Below are positions 7,484-15,424 of a stretch of DNA of 64,000 nt, in pieces (within the stretch, counting starts at the first letter, position 1; each line of letters begins with the position of its first letter). The notes under the pieces are model-generated. The model saw nothing but the letters and a program-made list of their open reading frames with translations. It searched no databases and was not told where the DNA came from. The translations under genes and the position numbers were made by a program. This DNA comes from Roseateles_B sp041912595 (GTDB lineage: Bacteria > Pseudomonadota > Gammaproteobacteria > Burkholderiales > Burkholderiaceae_C). The stretch covers positions 22,597 through 86,596 of the forward strand of contig JAYRMR010000021.1 in NCBI GenBank assembly GCA_041912595.1, read 5' to 3'.

Positions 7484-8737
7484 TCAGAACGCCAGCGCCG
7501 CGGCCGCGAAGGCCAGGCGGCGCGTCGGCAGCTGGGCGATCATGCTGTCGGCCGGCCCCGCCCACTGACGCAGCCCGGCCTGCACGTTCCAGCGATCCCC
7601 CTGCCAGGCCACGGAGGCCGTCAGCAGGCGCCCGCCGTCCTGCGGGGCCCACAGCACATCGCCCGCCCAGCTCCAGGCGCCATGCGTTCCGCTCAGCCGC
7701 GCAAAGACGTTGTGCCGCTGCAGGCTGCTGTTGGCGAAGCCCTGGGTCTGTCCGGCGAGCTGGCCGGCAAAGGCCGGGCGCCAGGCGGCCGGTGCCAGCG
7801 CGGCCTGCGCCACCAGCGCGGCGCTGCGATCCCGCCAGGCCGCCGCGTCCGCGCGGGACAGTGCCTGTGCGTCCCACCAGTACTCGACCAGCAGGCTCAG
7901 CTGTGACGCCGTCGTCCAGGTGCCGCCCAGGAGCAGCTGGCTGCTGCCCGACTGCGCCTCGCGCCGCCAGGGCAGGGCCGACGCGGTGAGGGGCGCCTGC
8001 GCGTCCAGGCGCCAGACGAAGCTGCGCTCGTTGAGCCGCGCCGAGGCGTGCAGCTCCAGCGCCTCGCTGGCGACCCACGAGAAGGCGGCGCCCACGCTGG
8101 CACGCTGTTCGCGACCGACGCGGGCGAAGCCGTGCCAGTCCCAGGCGCCGGCGCGCTGGTAGAGGCGCAGGGCCAGCGCCTCCTCGTCCGCGCCTTGCCC
8201 CGCCGCGTTCGCCGGGTTCGCCGGGTTCACCCAGACGAGACTCCAGGCCGTCTCGGCGCTGAAGTGCTCCAGCTGCAGCACCGGGCGGCCCCGGTTGTAG
8301 CTGCCCAGCAGCGTGCGGCGCTCCTCCTGCGCCACCATGTCGTTGGGTCGGAAGGCATAACCCACGTCCCAGCTGACGACCTTGCGGCCAAGGCTGTACT
8401 GCCAGCCGTCCGCGCCGCCCCAGTCCCCCGAGGCATAGAGCTCGTTGACGGCCGCCTGGCTGCGGGCGGCGCCGTGGTCGCGCTGCTGATGCTGGGCGTA
8501 GAGCGTGGCGTTCACCGGCCCGCGGCGCGCCCGCCACTCGGCCTCCAGCAGCAGGGTCTGGCGCGCCGCGCCGTCGAGGCCCGGCTGCAGCGCCTCGGCC
8601 GCCGCCAGCGGCCCCTGACGGCTGCGCGCCACGGACTGGACCTGGCTGCGCAGCTGCACGCCGCTCTCGTCCAGGACCTCGGCCTGCGCCGTGCTCAGGC
8701 CCAGGCACAGCGCGATCAGGAAAACGTGCCGGCTCAT
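7484..8737 (-). CDS. Predicted outer-membrane beta-barrel protein, last gene of an ABC export operon
   Basis: A 417-residue protein with a signal peptide (LGLSTAQA-EV) and a body of alternating polar and aromatic strands. It ends AFAAAALAF, with the C-terminal Phe typical of barrels folded by the BAM machinery. The block GRKVVSWDVGYAFRPNDMV recalls porin-like or DUF1302-like barrels found beside lipid-exporter genes. The ATG at 8737 is chosen for the signal peptide. It lies 5 bases after the LolA-like gene and is the last gene of the unit 12100-7484. Function is not known; an outer-membrane exit or acceptor for the exported substrate is an inference. Confidence 0.7.
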   Translation of the reverse strand: MSRHVFLIALCLGLSTAQAEVLDESGVQLRSQVQSVARSRQGPLAAAEALQPGLDGAARQTLLLEAEWRARRGPVNATLYAQHQQRDHGAARSQAAVNELYASGDWGGADGWQYSLGRKVVSWDVGYAFRPNDMVAQEERRTLLGSYNRGRPVLQLEHFSAETAWSLVWVNPANPANAAGQGADEEALALRLYQRAGAWDWHGFARVGREQRASVGAAFSWVASEALELHASARLNERSFVWRLDAQAPLTASALPWRREAQSGSSQLLLGGTWTTASQLSLLVEYWWDAQALSRADAAAWRDRSAALVAQAALAPAAWRPAFAGQLAGQTQGFANSSLQRHNVFARLSGTHGAWSWAGDVLWAPQDGGRLLTASVAWQGDRWNVQAGLRQWAGPADSMIAQLPTRRLAFAAAALAF

Positions 8738-8742
8738 CCGCC

Positions 8743-9492
8743 TCACTCCAGGTTCGGGCTGCGCGCCAGGAACATCGGGTTGAACCAGGCCTCGGGCGCC
8801 TCGCGGGGCTTGCGCGCGAGGTAGCGCACCTGCGTGAGCTTGCGCTGCGAGAGCGCGTCCTGCAGCAGCATCTCGCTGATCAGCGGCGTGCCCTTCTCCA
8901 GCTTCTCGTAACGGAACTCGGCCGTCTTGGCCAGCTTGTCCGACTGCACGTAGAGCTCGGCGCGCAGCGGCTCGTGCCGGGTCTTGCCCACCCACAGCAG
9001 GATGCGCTGGTAGCTGACGCCCTTGCGCGTGGCCTGCAGCGAGAGCTTGAGACAGGGCTGCTCGCCGCAGCGTTCCTCGCCCAGGATCTCGCCGCCGTAG
9101 TCCTCGCTCCAGGAGAGCGTGGCGACGTCACCGGTGGAGGCATCGCCCAGCAGCTTCTGCAGGGGCGTGATGCGCAGGGGGCGCTGGCTGGCGGGCATCA
9201 GCAGCCAGAAGTCGTCGCCCAGCATCAGCACCTTCTGGCCCTTCTCCGCGGGGCTCTGCATGAGCACCAGCGAGCGGTGGTCCGTCTGGGTGAGCACCGT
9301 GTAGCGGCGTTCCTTGTCGAGCGAGCCGTCCGCGTGGAGCACGCGCACCTCGGTCTCGACCTGCTGCTGCTTCGTGCCGCCGGTGCGGAAGGCGTCGGCA
9401 TTGCGCAGCACCGTGGCGGCCTCCAGCGCCTGGGCGGCAGGGAGGGCGAGCAGGGCGGCGCACAGCACCGCGAGGGCATTCAGGGGTTTCAT
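8743..9492 (-). CDS. LolA-like outer membrane lipoprotein-sorting protein
   Basis: A 249-residue periplasmic protein with a signal peptide (LPAAQA-LE). It belongs by eye to the LolA-like family annotated as outer membrane lipoprotein-sorting protein. Diagnostic stretches are KVLMLGDDFWLLMPASQRPLRI and YQRILLWVGKTRHEPLRAELY. Such proteins form a half-barrel that carries a lipid or lipoprotein across the periplasm. It lies between an FtsX-type permease and an outer-membrane barrel, so a shuttle role between them is plausible. This is not the housekeeping LolA. Confidence 0.8.
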   Translation of the reverse strand: MKPLNALAVLCAALLALPAAQALEAATVLRNADAFRTGGTKQQQVETEVRVLHADGSLDKERRYTVLTQTDHRSLVLMQSPAEKGQKVLMLGDDFWLLMPASQRPLRITPLQKLLGDASTGDVATLSWSEDYGGEILGEERCGEQPCLKLSLQATRKGVSYQRILLWVGKTRHEPLRAELYVQSDKLAKTAEFRYEKLEKGTPLISEMLLQDALSQRKLTQVRYLARKPREAPEAWFNPMFLARSPNLE

Positions 9493-9516
9493 GGTCGGTC
9501 TCCTTCTGTCGGGCGA

Positions 9517-10737
9517 TCACACGTGGGCGAGGGCCTCGACCACCGGCTGGTGCACGGTCTTGCGGGCGACGAGGGCGGCGCTGAGGCCGGTCAGCAGCAG
9601 CATGAGAAGCAGCGTCCAGGCATAGAGCGAGCCGTCGATGGCGATGTGCAGCGGGTAGCCCTTGGTGGAGCCGGGCGGGGCCGGCATCATGACCGGCACC
9701 ACCATCAGCAGCAGGCTGATGCCAAGCGACAGCAGGGCGCCCAGCACGGCGCCGCCGCCGCCCAGCACGAGGCCTTCGAGCGACAGCGTGGTGAGCAGCT
9801 GCCGCGGCGTCGTTCCCAGCGCGCGCAGCGTGCCGATCTCCCGGGTGCGCTCGATGATGGCCATGGCCATCGCATTGGCGACCACGAAGAGCACGATCAG
9901 CGCAATGATCAGGCCCAGTGCGCCGAAGATGCGGTTGTAGAGGTCGCGCACGGCCTGGTAGAAGGTGGCCAGGTCCAGCCAGGTCTTGACCTGCAGCCCG
10001 CCCTGCGCGGCCTGCAGGCGCTGCTGCACCGGGGCGGTGCTGGGCATGTCCTTGAGAAATACGCCGAGCGTCGAGACGCGCTCCGTGGCGAGCAGGGCCT
10101 GGGCACTGGGCAGGTCGAGGTAGACGAGGCGCTTGTCCAGCTCGGCGATGCCGGTGGACACCACGCCGCGCACGGTCACGTCGATGGCATTCAGCGCGCC
10201 GGCAGTCGTGCTGGCCAGCAGGGTCAGACTGCTGCCGGGGCCGGCCTTGAGGCTCTTCGCCAGGCCCTCGCCCAGCATCACGACCTGGCGCTCGCGGCTC
10301 AGGATCACCTCGCCGGCCTTGACCTGCAGGAAGGGGCCCTTCACGGCGAACTCGGCGTCGGCGTCGATGCCGTTGGCCATCATCACCGTGGACTTCTCGC
10401 CATTCGAGATCAGCCCCGTGAACTCCACCCGCGGCAGCACCTGGCGCACCTCGGGCTCGGCCAGCACGGTCCGGCGCAGCGCCTGCCAGTCGTCGAGCCC
10501 ATGCTGCAGCGGCGTGTCCTCGTCCTGGCTGAACTGTGCCGGCGTGCCCAGGACCAGGTGGCCGGTGCTGCGGGCGGCGGACTGCGCGAGGCTCTCGTAG
10601 GTGAACAGCGCGAAGCCGCCGGCCAGCAGCAGGCCGGCGGTGCCCAGCGCGGCGATGGACAGCGTCACGGCCGAGCGGCGCTTGTTGCGCAGCGCGTTCA
10701 GCCAGGCGAAGTGCATCCATTTCATCTGGGCGTTCAT
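9517..10737 (-). CDS. ABC transporter permease, MacB/LolC-type FtsX family
   Basis: A 406-residue inner-membrane protein with the MacB/LolC layout. One membrane segment lies near 20-48, a large periplasmic domain occupies about 50-270, and three more segments lie in the C-terminal FtsX domain. That domain holds the signature IIERTREIGTLRALGTTPRQLLTTLSLEG after ALIVLFVVANAMAMA. This class works as a mechanotransmitter, extracting or pushing periplasmic substrates rather than moving them through the bilayer. Its ATG overlaps the ATPase stop codon by 4 bases (ATGA), showing tight translational coupling. Confidence 0.88.
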   Translation of the reverse strand: MNAQMKWMHFAWLNALRNKRRSAVTLSIAALGTAGLLLAGGFALFTYESLAQSAARSTGHLVLGTPAQFSQDEDTPLQHGLDDWQALRRTVLAEPEVRQVLPRVEFTGLISNGEKSTVMMANGIDADAEFAVKGPFLQVKAGEVILSRERQVVMLGEGLAKSLKAGPGSSLTLLASTTAGALNAIDVTVRGVVSTGIAELDKRLVYLDLPSAQALLATERVSTLGVFLKDMPSTAPVQQRLQAAQGGLQVKTWLDLATFYQAVRDLYNRIFGALGLIIALIVLFVVANAMAMAIIERTREIGTLRALGTTPRQLLTTLSLEGLVLGGGGAVLGALLSLGISLLLMVVPVMMPAPPGSTKGYPLHIAIDGSLYAWTLLLMLLLTGLSAALVARKTVHQPVVEALAHV

Positions 10738-11456
10738 GCGGCAATCTCCTCGAGCGCAGGGCTTGCGGGCTGCGGGGCGTCGACGACGCGGCCGTCCAGC
10801 AGGCTGATCACGCGGTCGCAGCGCCGCGTCAGCCGTTCGTCGTGGGTGGCGATGAGGAAAGCGGCGCCGGCCTCGTGGGCCAGGCGGCGCATCAGGCCCA
10901 GCACCTGCTCCGCGGTGTGGGAGTCGAGGCTGGCGGTGGGCTCATCGGCGATCACGAGGCGCGGCCGCTTGACCAGCGCGCGGGCCATGGCCACGCGCTG
11001 GCGCTGGCCGCCGGAGAGTGCATCCGGCCGGTGCGCCGCGTGCTCCGCGAGTCCGACCTGCACGAGGGCCTCCTCCACGCGGCGGCGGCGTTCGGCGGCC
11101 GGCACGCCGGCGAGGAACAGCGGGTAGTCGACGTTCTCCGCGACCGTCATCACCGGCACGAGGTTGAAGCTCTGGAACACGAAGCCGATGGCGTCGCGCC
11201 GCAGCCGTGTGGCCGCCAGGGACTCGCGGGCGTCGACCGGGCGGCCGTCGAGCAAGACCTGACCCTCGTCGGGGCTGTCGATCAGGCCGCAGAGGTTGAG
11301 GATCGTGCTCTTGCCGCTGCCGGACGGGCCGGTGAGGGCCAGCAGCTCGCCGGCCTGCACGTCGAGGTCCACGCCCTGCAGCGCCGGCACCACGTGCTCG
11401 CCGAGCCGGTAGGTCTTGCGCACGCCGCGCAAGGCCATCACCGCGGCGGCGCTCAC
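10734..11456 (-). CDS. ABC transporter ATP-binding protein, MacB/LolD type
   Basis: A 240-residue ATPase that powers the permease at 9517. Walker A is GPSGSGKST, the Q-loop is VFQSFNLVP, the signature is LSGGQRQRVAMARAL, Walker B with catalytic Glu is LVIADEPTASLD and the H-loop is IATHDE. The start is the GTG at 11456, which overlaps the upstream gene's TGA in GTGA; an internal ATG at 11438 is a weaker choice. The D-loop and TASLD form are those of the MacB/LolD family. Confidence 0.93.
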   Translation of the reverse strand: MSAAAVMALRGVRKTYRLGEHVVPALQGVDLDVQAGELLALTGPSGSGKSTILNLCGLIDSPDEGQVLLDGRPVDARESLAATRLRRDAIGFVFQSFNLVPVMTVAENVDYPLFLAGVPAAERRRRVEEALVQVGLAEHAAHRPDALSGGQRQRVAMARALVKRPRLVIADEPTASLDSHTAEQVLGLMRRLAHEAGAAFLIATHDERLTRRCDRVISLLDGRVVDAPQPASPALEEIAA

Positions 11457-12100
11457 TGCACGCCCTTCAAGGCGGCCTGGGCGTCCGCCGCCTGCGGCAG
11501 CTGGCGCGCCAGCACCTGCTGGTAGAGGCCGCGGGCACGCGGCAGGTCCTTGGCCTGCTCCGCCTGCCGGGCGGAACGCATCAGGACGGTGCCCTGGAAG
11601 CCGCCCGGTGCCTTGCCGAACAGCGGGCTGGCCTGGATCTCCTCCAGCAGCTGCCGGCCGCGCGGGCCGCGGTTGAACATCTCCGGCAGCGCGAGGAAGG
11701 TGTTGGCCGCGACGAATCGGGTCTGCAGGCTGATGGGCGTGCCCTGGAACAGGGCCTGGTCGTGCTCCGGGCCCAAGAGGCCGATCGCCTTGTCGATCAG
11801 GGCGAGGCCGTCCTCGGCGTAGCTCATCTTCTTCCATGGCGCCCAGGCATCGCGCGCCTTGAGCGTGGTGGTGGCGCCGAGGTAGCTCATCAGCAAGGGA
11901 TGGCCGGGCTCGGCCTTGAGCAGGGCCTGGAACTGCTCCGCGCTGGCGTCGGTGGCCTCGGACTTGCCCTTGCTCGCCTCGGTGAACCGGGCGACGGCGG
12001 CCTGCAGCGCGGCTTCCGGCAGGGCGTGCGCGCTGCCGATGCACAGGGCGGCGGCGCAGGCGAGGGCCTTCAGCATGGCGTGTGGGGGGCGGTGGTTCAT
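11453..12100 (-). CDS. Periplasmic hypothetical protein, first gene of the ABC export operon
   Basis: A 215-residue protein with a signal peptide (CIGSAHA-LP). The mature part is helical and TPR-like (for example LMSYLGATTTLKARDAWAPWKKMSYAEDGLALIDKAI). I do not recognise a characterised family. The ATG at 12100 has GAGGA at good spacing; an ATG nearer the signal peptide is possible, and longer readings only add Arg-rich non-homologous sequence. It is coupled by a 4-base overlap to the ATPase gene, so it is probably part of the same machine, perhaps an accessory periplasmic factor. Confidence 0.65.
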   Translation of the reverse strand: MNHRPPHAMLKALACAAALCIGSAHALPEAALQAAVARFTEASKGKSEATDASAEQFQALLKAEPGHPLLMSYLGATTTLKARDAWAPWKKMSYAEDGLALIDKAIGLLGPEHDQALFQGTPISLQTRFVAANTFLALPEMFNRGPRGRQLLEEIQASPLFGKAPGGFQGTVLMRSARQAEQAKDLPRARGLYQQVLARQLPQAADAQAALKGVQ

Positions 12101-12228
12101 GGCGTCCTCATGTCGGGGTTGGAACATGGGACGCAGCGTAGGCAGCGAGGCCCTGCCGCGCGAGGCCGGTGCGACGAGTCGATCTGCCATGCCGCGAAAC
12201 GACCTCGCGGCGGCGCGAGTTGCAGTGC

Positions 12229-12261
12229 CAAAAAAGAAAGCCGGCACACGAGGCGCCGGCT
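12229..12261 (-). terminator. Intrinsic terminator for the low-complexity protein genes
   Basis: Read on the minus strand, AGCCGGC and GCCGGCT pair across a 9-base loop (12239-12245 with 12255-12261) and are followed by TTTCTTTTTT. It lies after the stop codon at 12310 and separates these genes from the ABC operon that starts at 12100. Confidence 0.8.
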
Positions 12262-12309
12262 CAGGGCGGCCGAAGCCGCCCGGACATTCCGCGGGTTCGG
12301 GGACGAGGC

Positions 12310-12789
12310 TTACTTCTTGGGCGCCTCGGTCTTGCCGTCCGTCTTGGCCGGGGTCGGCGTGGCGGCGGGGGGCACGGCGGCGGCGGGCTTGGCATCAGCA
12401 GCCGGTGCGGCTTCCTTCGCACCGTCCTTCGCGCCTTCCTTGTGGCTGGCCTTGTGGACATGCTTGTGATCCGCCTTGTGCTCCATCTTGTGCATGGGCT
12501 TGGCCTCTGCCGTCTTTTCCGCGGCGGGCGCTGCCGGGGCGGTGGTGCTCGCGGCGGCGACGGGCTTCAGCTGCGGCGCTGCCGTGGCCGGCGCGGTGGC
12601 CGGGCTGGCGGTGGGGCTGGTGGTGGGGCTGGTTGCGGCGGGCTTGGCGGCCGGCGCCGTGGTGGCCGCAGGCGCCGTGACAGCCGGCGTGGCAGCGGGG
12701 GCCGTGGTGGCCGGAGCGGCCTGGGTCTGGGCGAAGGCGGCACCGCTCAGGGCCAGCAGGGAAGCGATCAGGGTGGTCTTGGTGTTCAT
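12310..12789 (-). CDS. Secreted Ala/Pro/Thr-rich low-complexity protein with His-Lys cluster
   Basis: A 159-residue protein with a clean signal peptide (LSGAAFA-QT). The mature part is almost entirely Ala, Pro and Thr in short TAPAAT-like repeats, interrupted near residues 98-117 by HKMEHKADHKHVHKASHK, eight His in 18 residues. The family is unknown. The His-Lys cluster could bind metal or acidic polymer; the rest is probably disordered. AAGGA precedes the ATG. It is 68 bases downstream of a similar gene, suggesting an old duplication. Confidence 0.7.
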   Translation of the reverse strand: MNTKTTLIASLLALSGAAFAQTQAAPATTAPAATPAVTAPAATTAPAAKPAATSPTTSPTASPATAPATAAPQLKPVAAASTTAPAAPAAEKTAEAKPMHKMEHKADHKHVHKASHKEGAKDGAKEAAPAADAKPAAAVPPAATPTPAKTDGKTEAPKK

Positions 12790-12857
12790 GGTCAGGTCCT
12801 TGTCGTGAGTGAAGGAAATCAGGGTGTTAGGAAGGAGGCGGAGGGCTCGGGGGCCGC

Positions 12858-13202
12858 TCAGCCCTGGGTCTTGATCGGGGCCGGCTTGACCGCGGCGGCG
12901 GGCGTGGGGGCCGTGGTGGAAGGCGTGGCCGCCGTCGCGGGGGTGGCCTTCACCGGGACGCCGGCGGCGTGGTGGCCGGTGGCGGGGGCGGGCGCAGAGC
13001 CGGTCGGCGCGGGGGTGCTCGCCGCAGCCTTCGTGCTCTTTTCGACCGCAGAATTCTTCTGGCTCGCGGGCTGCGCAGTCTGCGTGCTAGCGGTGGCCGT
13101 GGCAGCTGGTGCTGCGCTCGTCCCGGGTGCCTGCTGGGCCGACGCCACCGTGGCGATCAGGGCCAGCATCGAGGGGATCAGTGCAGTCTTCAGTGCTTTC
13201 AT
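12858..13202 (-). CDS. Secreted Ala/Pro/Thr-rich low-complexity protein
   Basis: A 114-residue relative of the neighbouring downstream gene, with a signal peptide (IATVASA-QQ) and a disordered Ala/Thr/Pro-rich body. It shares composition and the start pattern (MKALKTALIPSMLALIA compared with MNTKTTLIASLLALSG) but lacks the long His-Lys cluster, keeping only TGHHAAG. No function can be assigned. Low-complexity GC-rich sequence makes false calls easy, but the signal peptide, the tandem partner and the shared terminator argue that it is real. Confidence 0.6.
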   Translation of the reverse strand: MKALKTALIPSMLALIATVASAQQAPGTSAAPAATATASTQTAQPASQKNSAVEKSTKAAASTPAPTGSAPAPATGHHAAGVPVKATPATAATPSTTAPTPAAAVKPAPIKTQG

Positions 13203-13340
13203 CTGGGGGCTCCAGGGTTGATGAACTTGTGCCTCCTCAACGAGGCCCGGAGCGCGCCAGTTGACGGTGCGAAGTGCAATTTCAAAGCGTTACAAGTTTG
13301 TTGCGAATCCGCAAAACCCGGCGGGGCGGTGCCGGAGGGC

Positions 13341-13360
13341 GGGGTCAGGTCTTGCCTGAC
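13341..13360. other. Small inverted repeat upstream of the gamma-glutamyltransferase gene
   Basis: GTCAGG and CCTGAC (13344-13360) flank TCTTG within GGGGTCAGGTCTTGCC, about 50 bases before the gene start. It may be an operator or a remnant of a dispersed repeat; variants occur at 24795 and 58366. No T-tract follows, so it is not a terminator. Confidence 0.3.
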
Positions 13361-13409
13361 GGCCCGTGGGCATCGGGTGCCAGAATCGACGCCAGCACAG
13401 GAGACGCCC

Positions 13410-15035
13410 ATGACCCACCGCTTCGATTGGCACAACCCCTACGCGAGCACGCGCAGCCCCGTGTTCGCGCGCAATGTCGTGTCCACCTCGCACCCGCTGG
13501 CGGCGCAGGCGGGCCTGCGCATGCTGGCCGCGGGCGGCAACGCGGTGGACGCGGCCGTGGCCTGTGCGGCGGTCATGACGCTGGTCGAGCCCTGCAGCAA
13601 CGGCCTGGGTTCCGACGCCTTCTGCATCCTGTGGGACGGCCAGCGCCTGCATGGCCTCAATGCCTCCGGCCCCGCGCCGCAGGCCTGGACGCCCGCCCAC
13701 ATCCGCCGCCGCTATGGCTGCACGCAGGACGCCATGCCCAAGCGCGGCTGGGGCGGCGTGACGGTACCCGGCGCCGTCGGGGCCTGGACGGCGCTGAGCG
13801 AGCGCTTCGGCCGCCTGCCTTTTGCTGACCTGATGGCCCCCGCCATAGAGATTGCCGAGCGCGGCTACGCGGTGCCCGTGGGCGTGCAGGGCAAGTGGGC
13901 GATGGCCGCGGCGCTGGAGGAGCTCACCACGCAGGCCGGTTTCGCGCAGGCCTTCCTGCCTCGCGGGCGCGCGCCGGCGGTCGGGGAGCTGTTCCGCTTC
14001 CCGGACGCCGCCCGCAGCCTGAAGCTCATTGCACAGACGAAGGGCGAGGCCTTCTACCGGGGCGAGATCGCCGCCGCGCTGGCGGCCTTCGCGCGCGACA
14101 CCGGCGGCGACCTCACCGAGGCGGACCTCGCGGCCTACCGCCCGCAGTGGGTCGATCCCATCCAGCAGACGCACGCCGGCCATGCGCTGCACGAGATTCC
14201 GCCGAACGGGCAGGGCATCGCGGCGCTCATCGCGCTGGGCATCCTGCGCCACACGGGCTACCGCGATCACGGCCCGGACGACGCCGCCGGCCTGCACCTG
14301 CAGATCGAGGCCATGAAGCTGGCCTTCGCCGATGTCTACCGCTACGTGGCCGAGCCCGCGGCGATGGACTGCACCGTCGAGGCGATGCTGGACGAGGCCT
14401 ACCTGGCGCGGCGCGCGGCGCTGATCGACCCGTCGCGGGCGATGGACTTCGCGCCGGGCAACCCGGTCAAGGGCGGCACCATCTACCTGACCGCCGCCGA
14501 CGAGCGCGGCATGATGGTCAGCTTCATCCAGAGCAACTACATGGGCTTCGGCTCCGGCCTCGTGCTGCCGGGCTATGGCGTCTCGCTGCAGAACCGCGGC
14601 CACTGCTTCACCCTGGCGGACGGCCACCCCAACCAGGTGGCGCCGGGCAAGCGGCCCTTCCACACCATCATCCCGGCCTTCCTCACCCGTGACGGCCAGG
14701 CGCAGATGAGCTTCGGCGTGATGGGCGGCAACATGCAGCCGCAGGGCCATCTGCAGACGCTGGTGCGCATGCTGGACCACGGCCAGCAGCCGCAGGCGGC
14801 CTGCGACGCGCCGCGCTGGCGCTTCAACGCCGGGCGTTCGATCAATGTGGAGCCGCACATGGCGCCGCAGACCGTCGCCGCCCTGGCCGCGCTGGGGCAC
14901 GAGATCGGCGACATCCACGACAGCTACCAGGACTTCGGCGCCGGGCAGTTCATCTGGCGCCTGGGTGATCCGGGCGTCGAGGGCTACGCTGCCGCGAGCG
15001 ACCCGCGGCGCGACGGGGCGGCCGTGGGCTTCTGA
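13410..15035 (+). CDS. Gamma-glutamyltransferase family protein
   Basis: A 541-residue Ntn-hydrolase that transfers or hydrolyses gamma-glutamyl groups, for instance of glutathione. Family blocks are AAGGNAVDAAVACAAVMTLVEP near the N-terminus, and GGTIYLTAADERGMMVSFIQS with T357 as the expected autoprocessing nucleophile. The Gly-rich GVMGGNMQPQGH follows. No signal peptide is evident, so it resembles the cytoplasmic YwrD-like branch rather than the periplasmic E. coli Ggt. CAGGAGA lies 6 bases before the ATG at 13410. It stands alone between convergent and unrelated genes. Confidence 0.88.
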   Translation: MTHRFDWHNPYASTRSPVFARNVVSTSHPLAAQAGLRMLAAGGNAVDAAVACAAVMTLVEPCSNGLGSDAFCILWDGQRLHGLNASGPAPQAWTPAHIRRRYGCTQDAMPKRGWGGVTVPGAVGAWTALSERFGRLPFADLMAPAIEIAERGYAVPVGVQGKWAMAAALEELTTQAGFAQAFLPRGRAPAVGELFRFPDAARSLKLIAQTKGEAFYRGEIAAALAAFARDTGGDLTEADLAAYRPQWVDPIQQTHAGHALHEIPPNGQGIAALIALGILRHTGYRDHGPDDAAGLHLQIEAMKLAFADVYRYVAEPAAMDCTVEAMLDEAYLARRAALIDPSRAMDFAPGNPVKGGTIYLTAADERGMMVSFIQSNYMGFGSGLVLPGYGVSLQNRGHCFTLADGHPNQVAPGKRPFHTIIPAFLTRDGQAQMSFGVMGGNMQPQGHLQTLVRMLDHGQQPQAACDAPRWRFNAGRSINVEPHMAPQTVAALAALGHEIGDIHDSYQDFGAGQFIWRLGDPGVEGYAAASDPRRDGAAVGF

Positions 15036-15424
15036 GCACGTGCCGCGGGGCGTCCCGGCGCGCCGCCCCCTGACCATCAGCACTGCAGGAACAGGGGACA
15101 TTGTGCGAAGCTGGCACCGCCGTGCTTGTGGTCGCCCCCATGCCGCTGCTAGCATGTCCCGACCCTCCCACCCTGCCGCAGGACGCCCCATGACCAAGCT
15201 GCTCGACCGCACCAGACGCTGCACCCGCCGTGCCGTCTCGGCGCGCCCGCGCGTGCCGGGGCGAGGTCGCTCGCCGCATTGAAGCGTGGCGCCGACGTTC
15301 GGCACCGCCTCTCGGCACTGACCTTCGGCCTGCTTGCGGCGCTGCCGCGACGGCCCCCTTCCTGCAAGCCTGCACACCCGCAGGCAGACGCCGACTCCAC
15401 GAGAGCCGGCCTTCGGAGACTTTC
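15036..15424 (+). other. 389-base intergenic stretch with a weak promoter and no convincing gene
   Basis: TTGTGG (15126-15131) and TAGCAT (15150-15155), spaced 18 bases, may start a transcript toward the MFS gene. Short open frames begin at 15190 (MTKLLDRTRR...) and 15279, but they are Arg/Pro-rich, in different frames and match nothing I know. They may be leader sequence or the remains of a broken small gene. Confidence 0.3.

Noticed and set aside
8743..9492. The LolA-like gene considered as housekeeping lolA
   Set aside because: It lies in an ABC/barrel operon, is longer than LolA, and its closest look is to the broader lipoprotein-sorting family rather than to LolA itself.
15112..15128. 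TGGCAC...TGC resembling a sigma-54 promoter
   Set aside because: The GC element is one base out of register and TTGC is absent, so the -24/-12 spacing fails.
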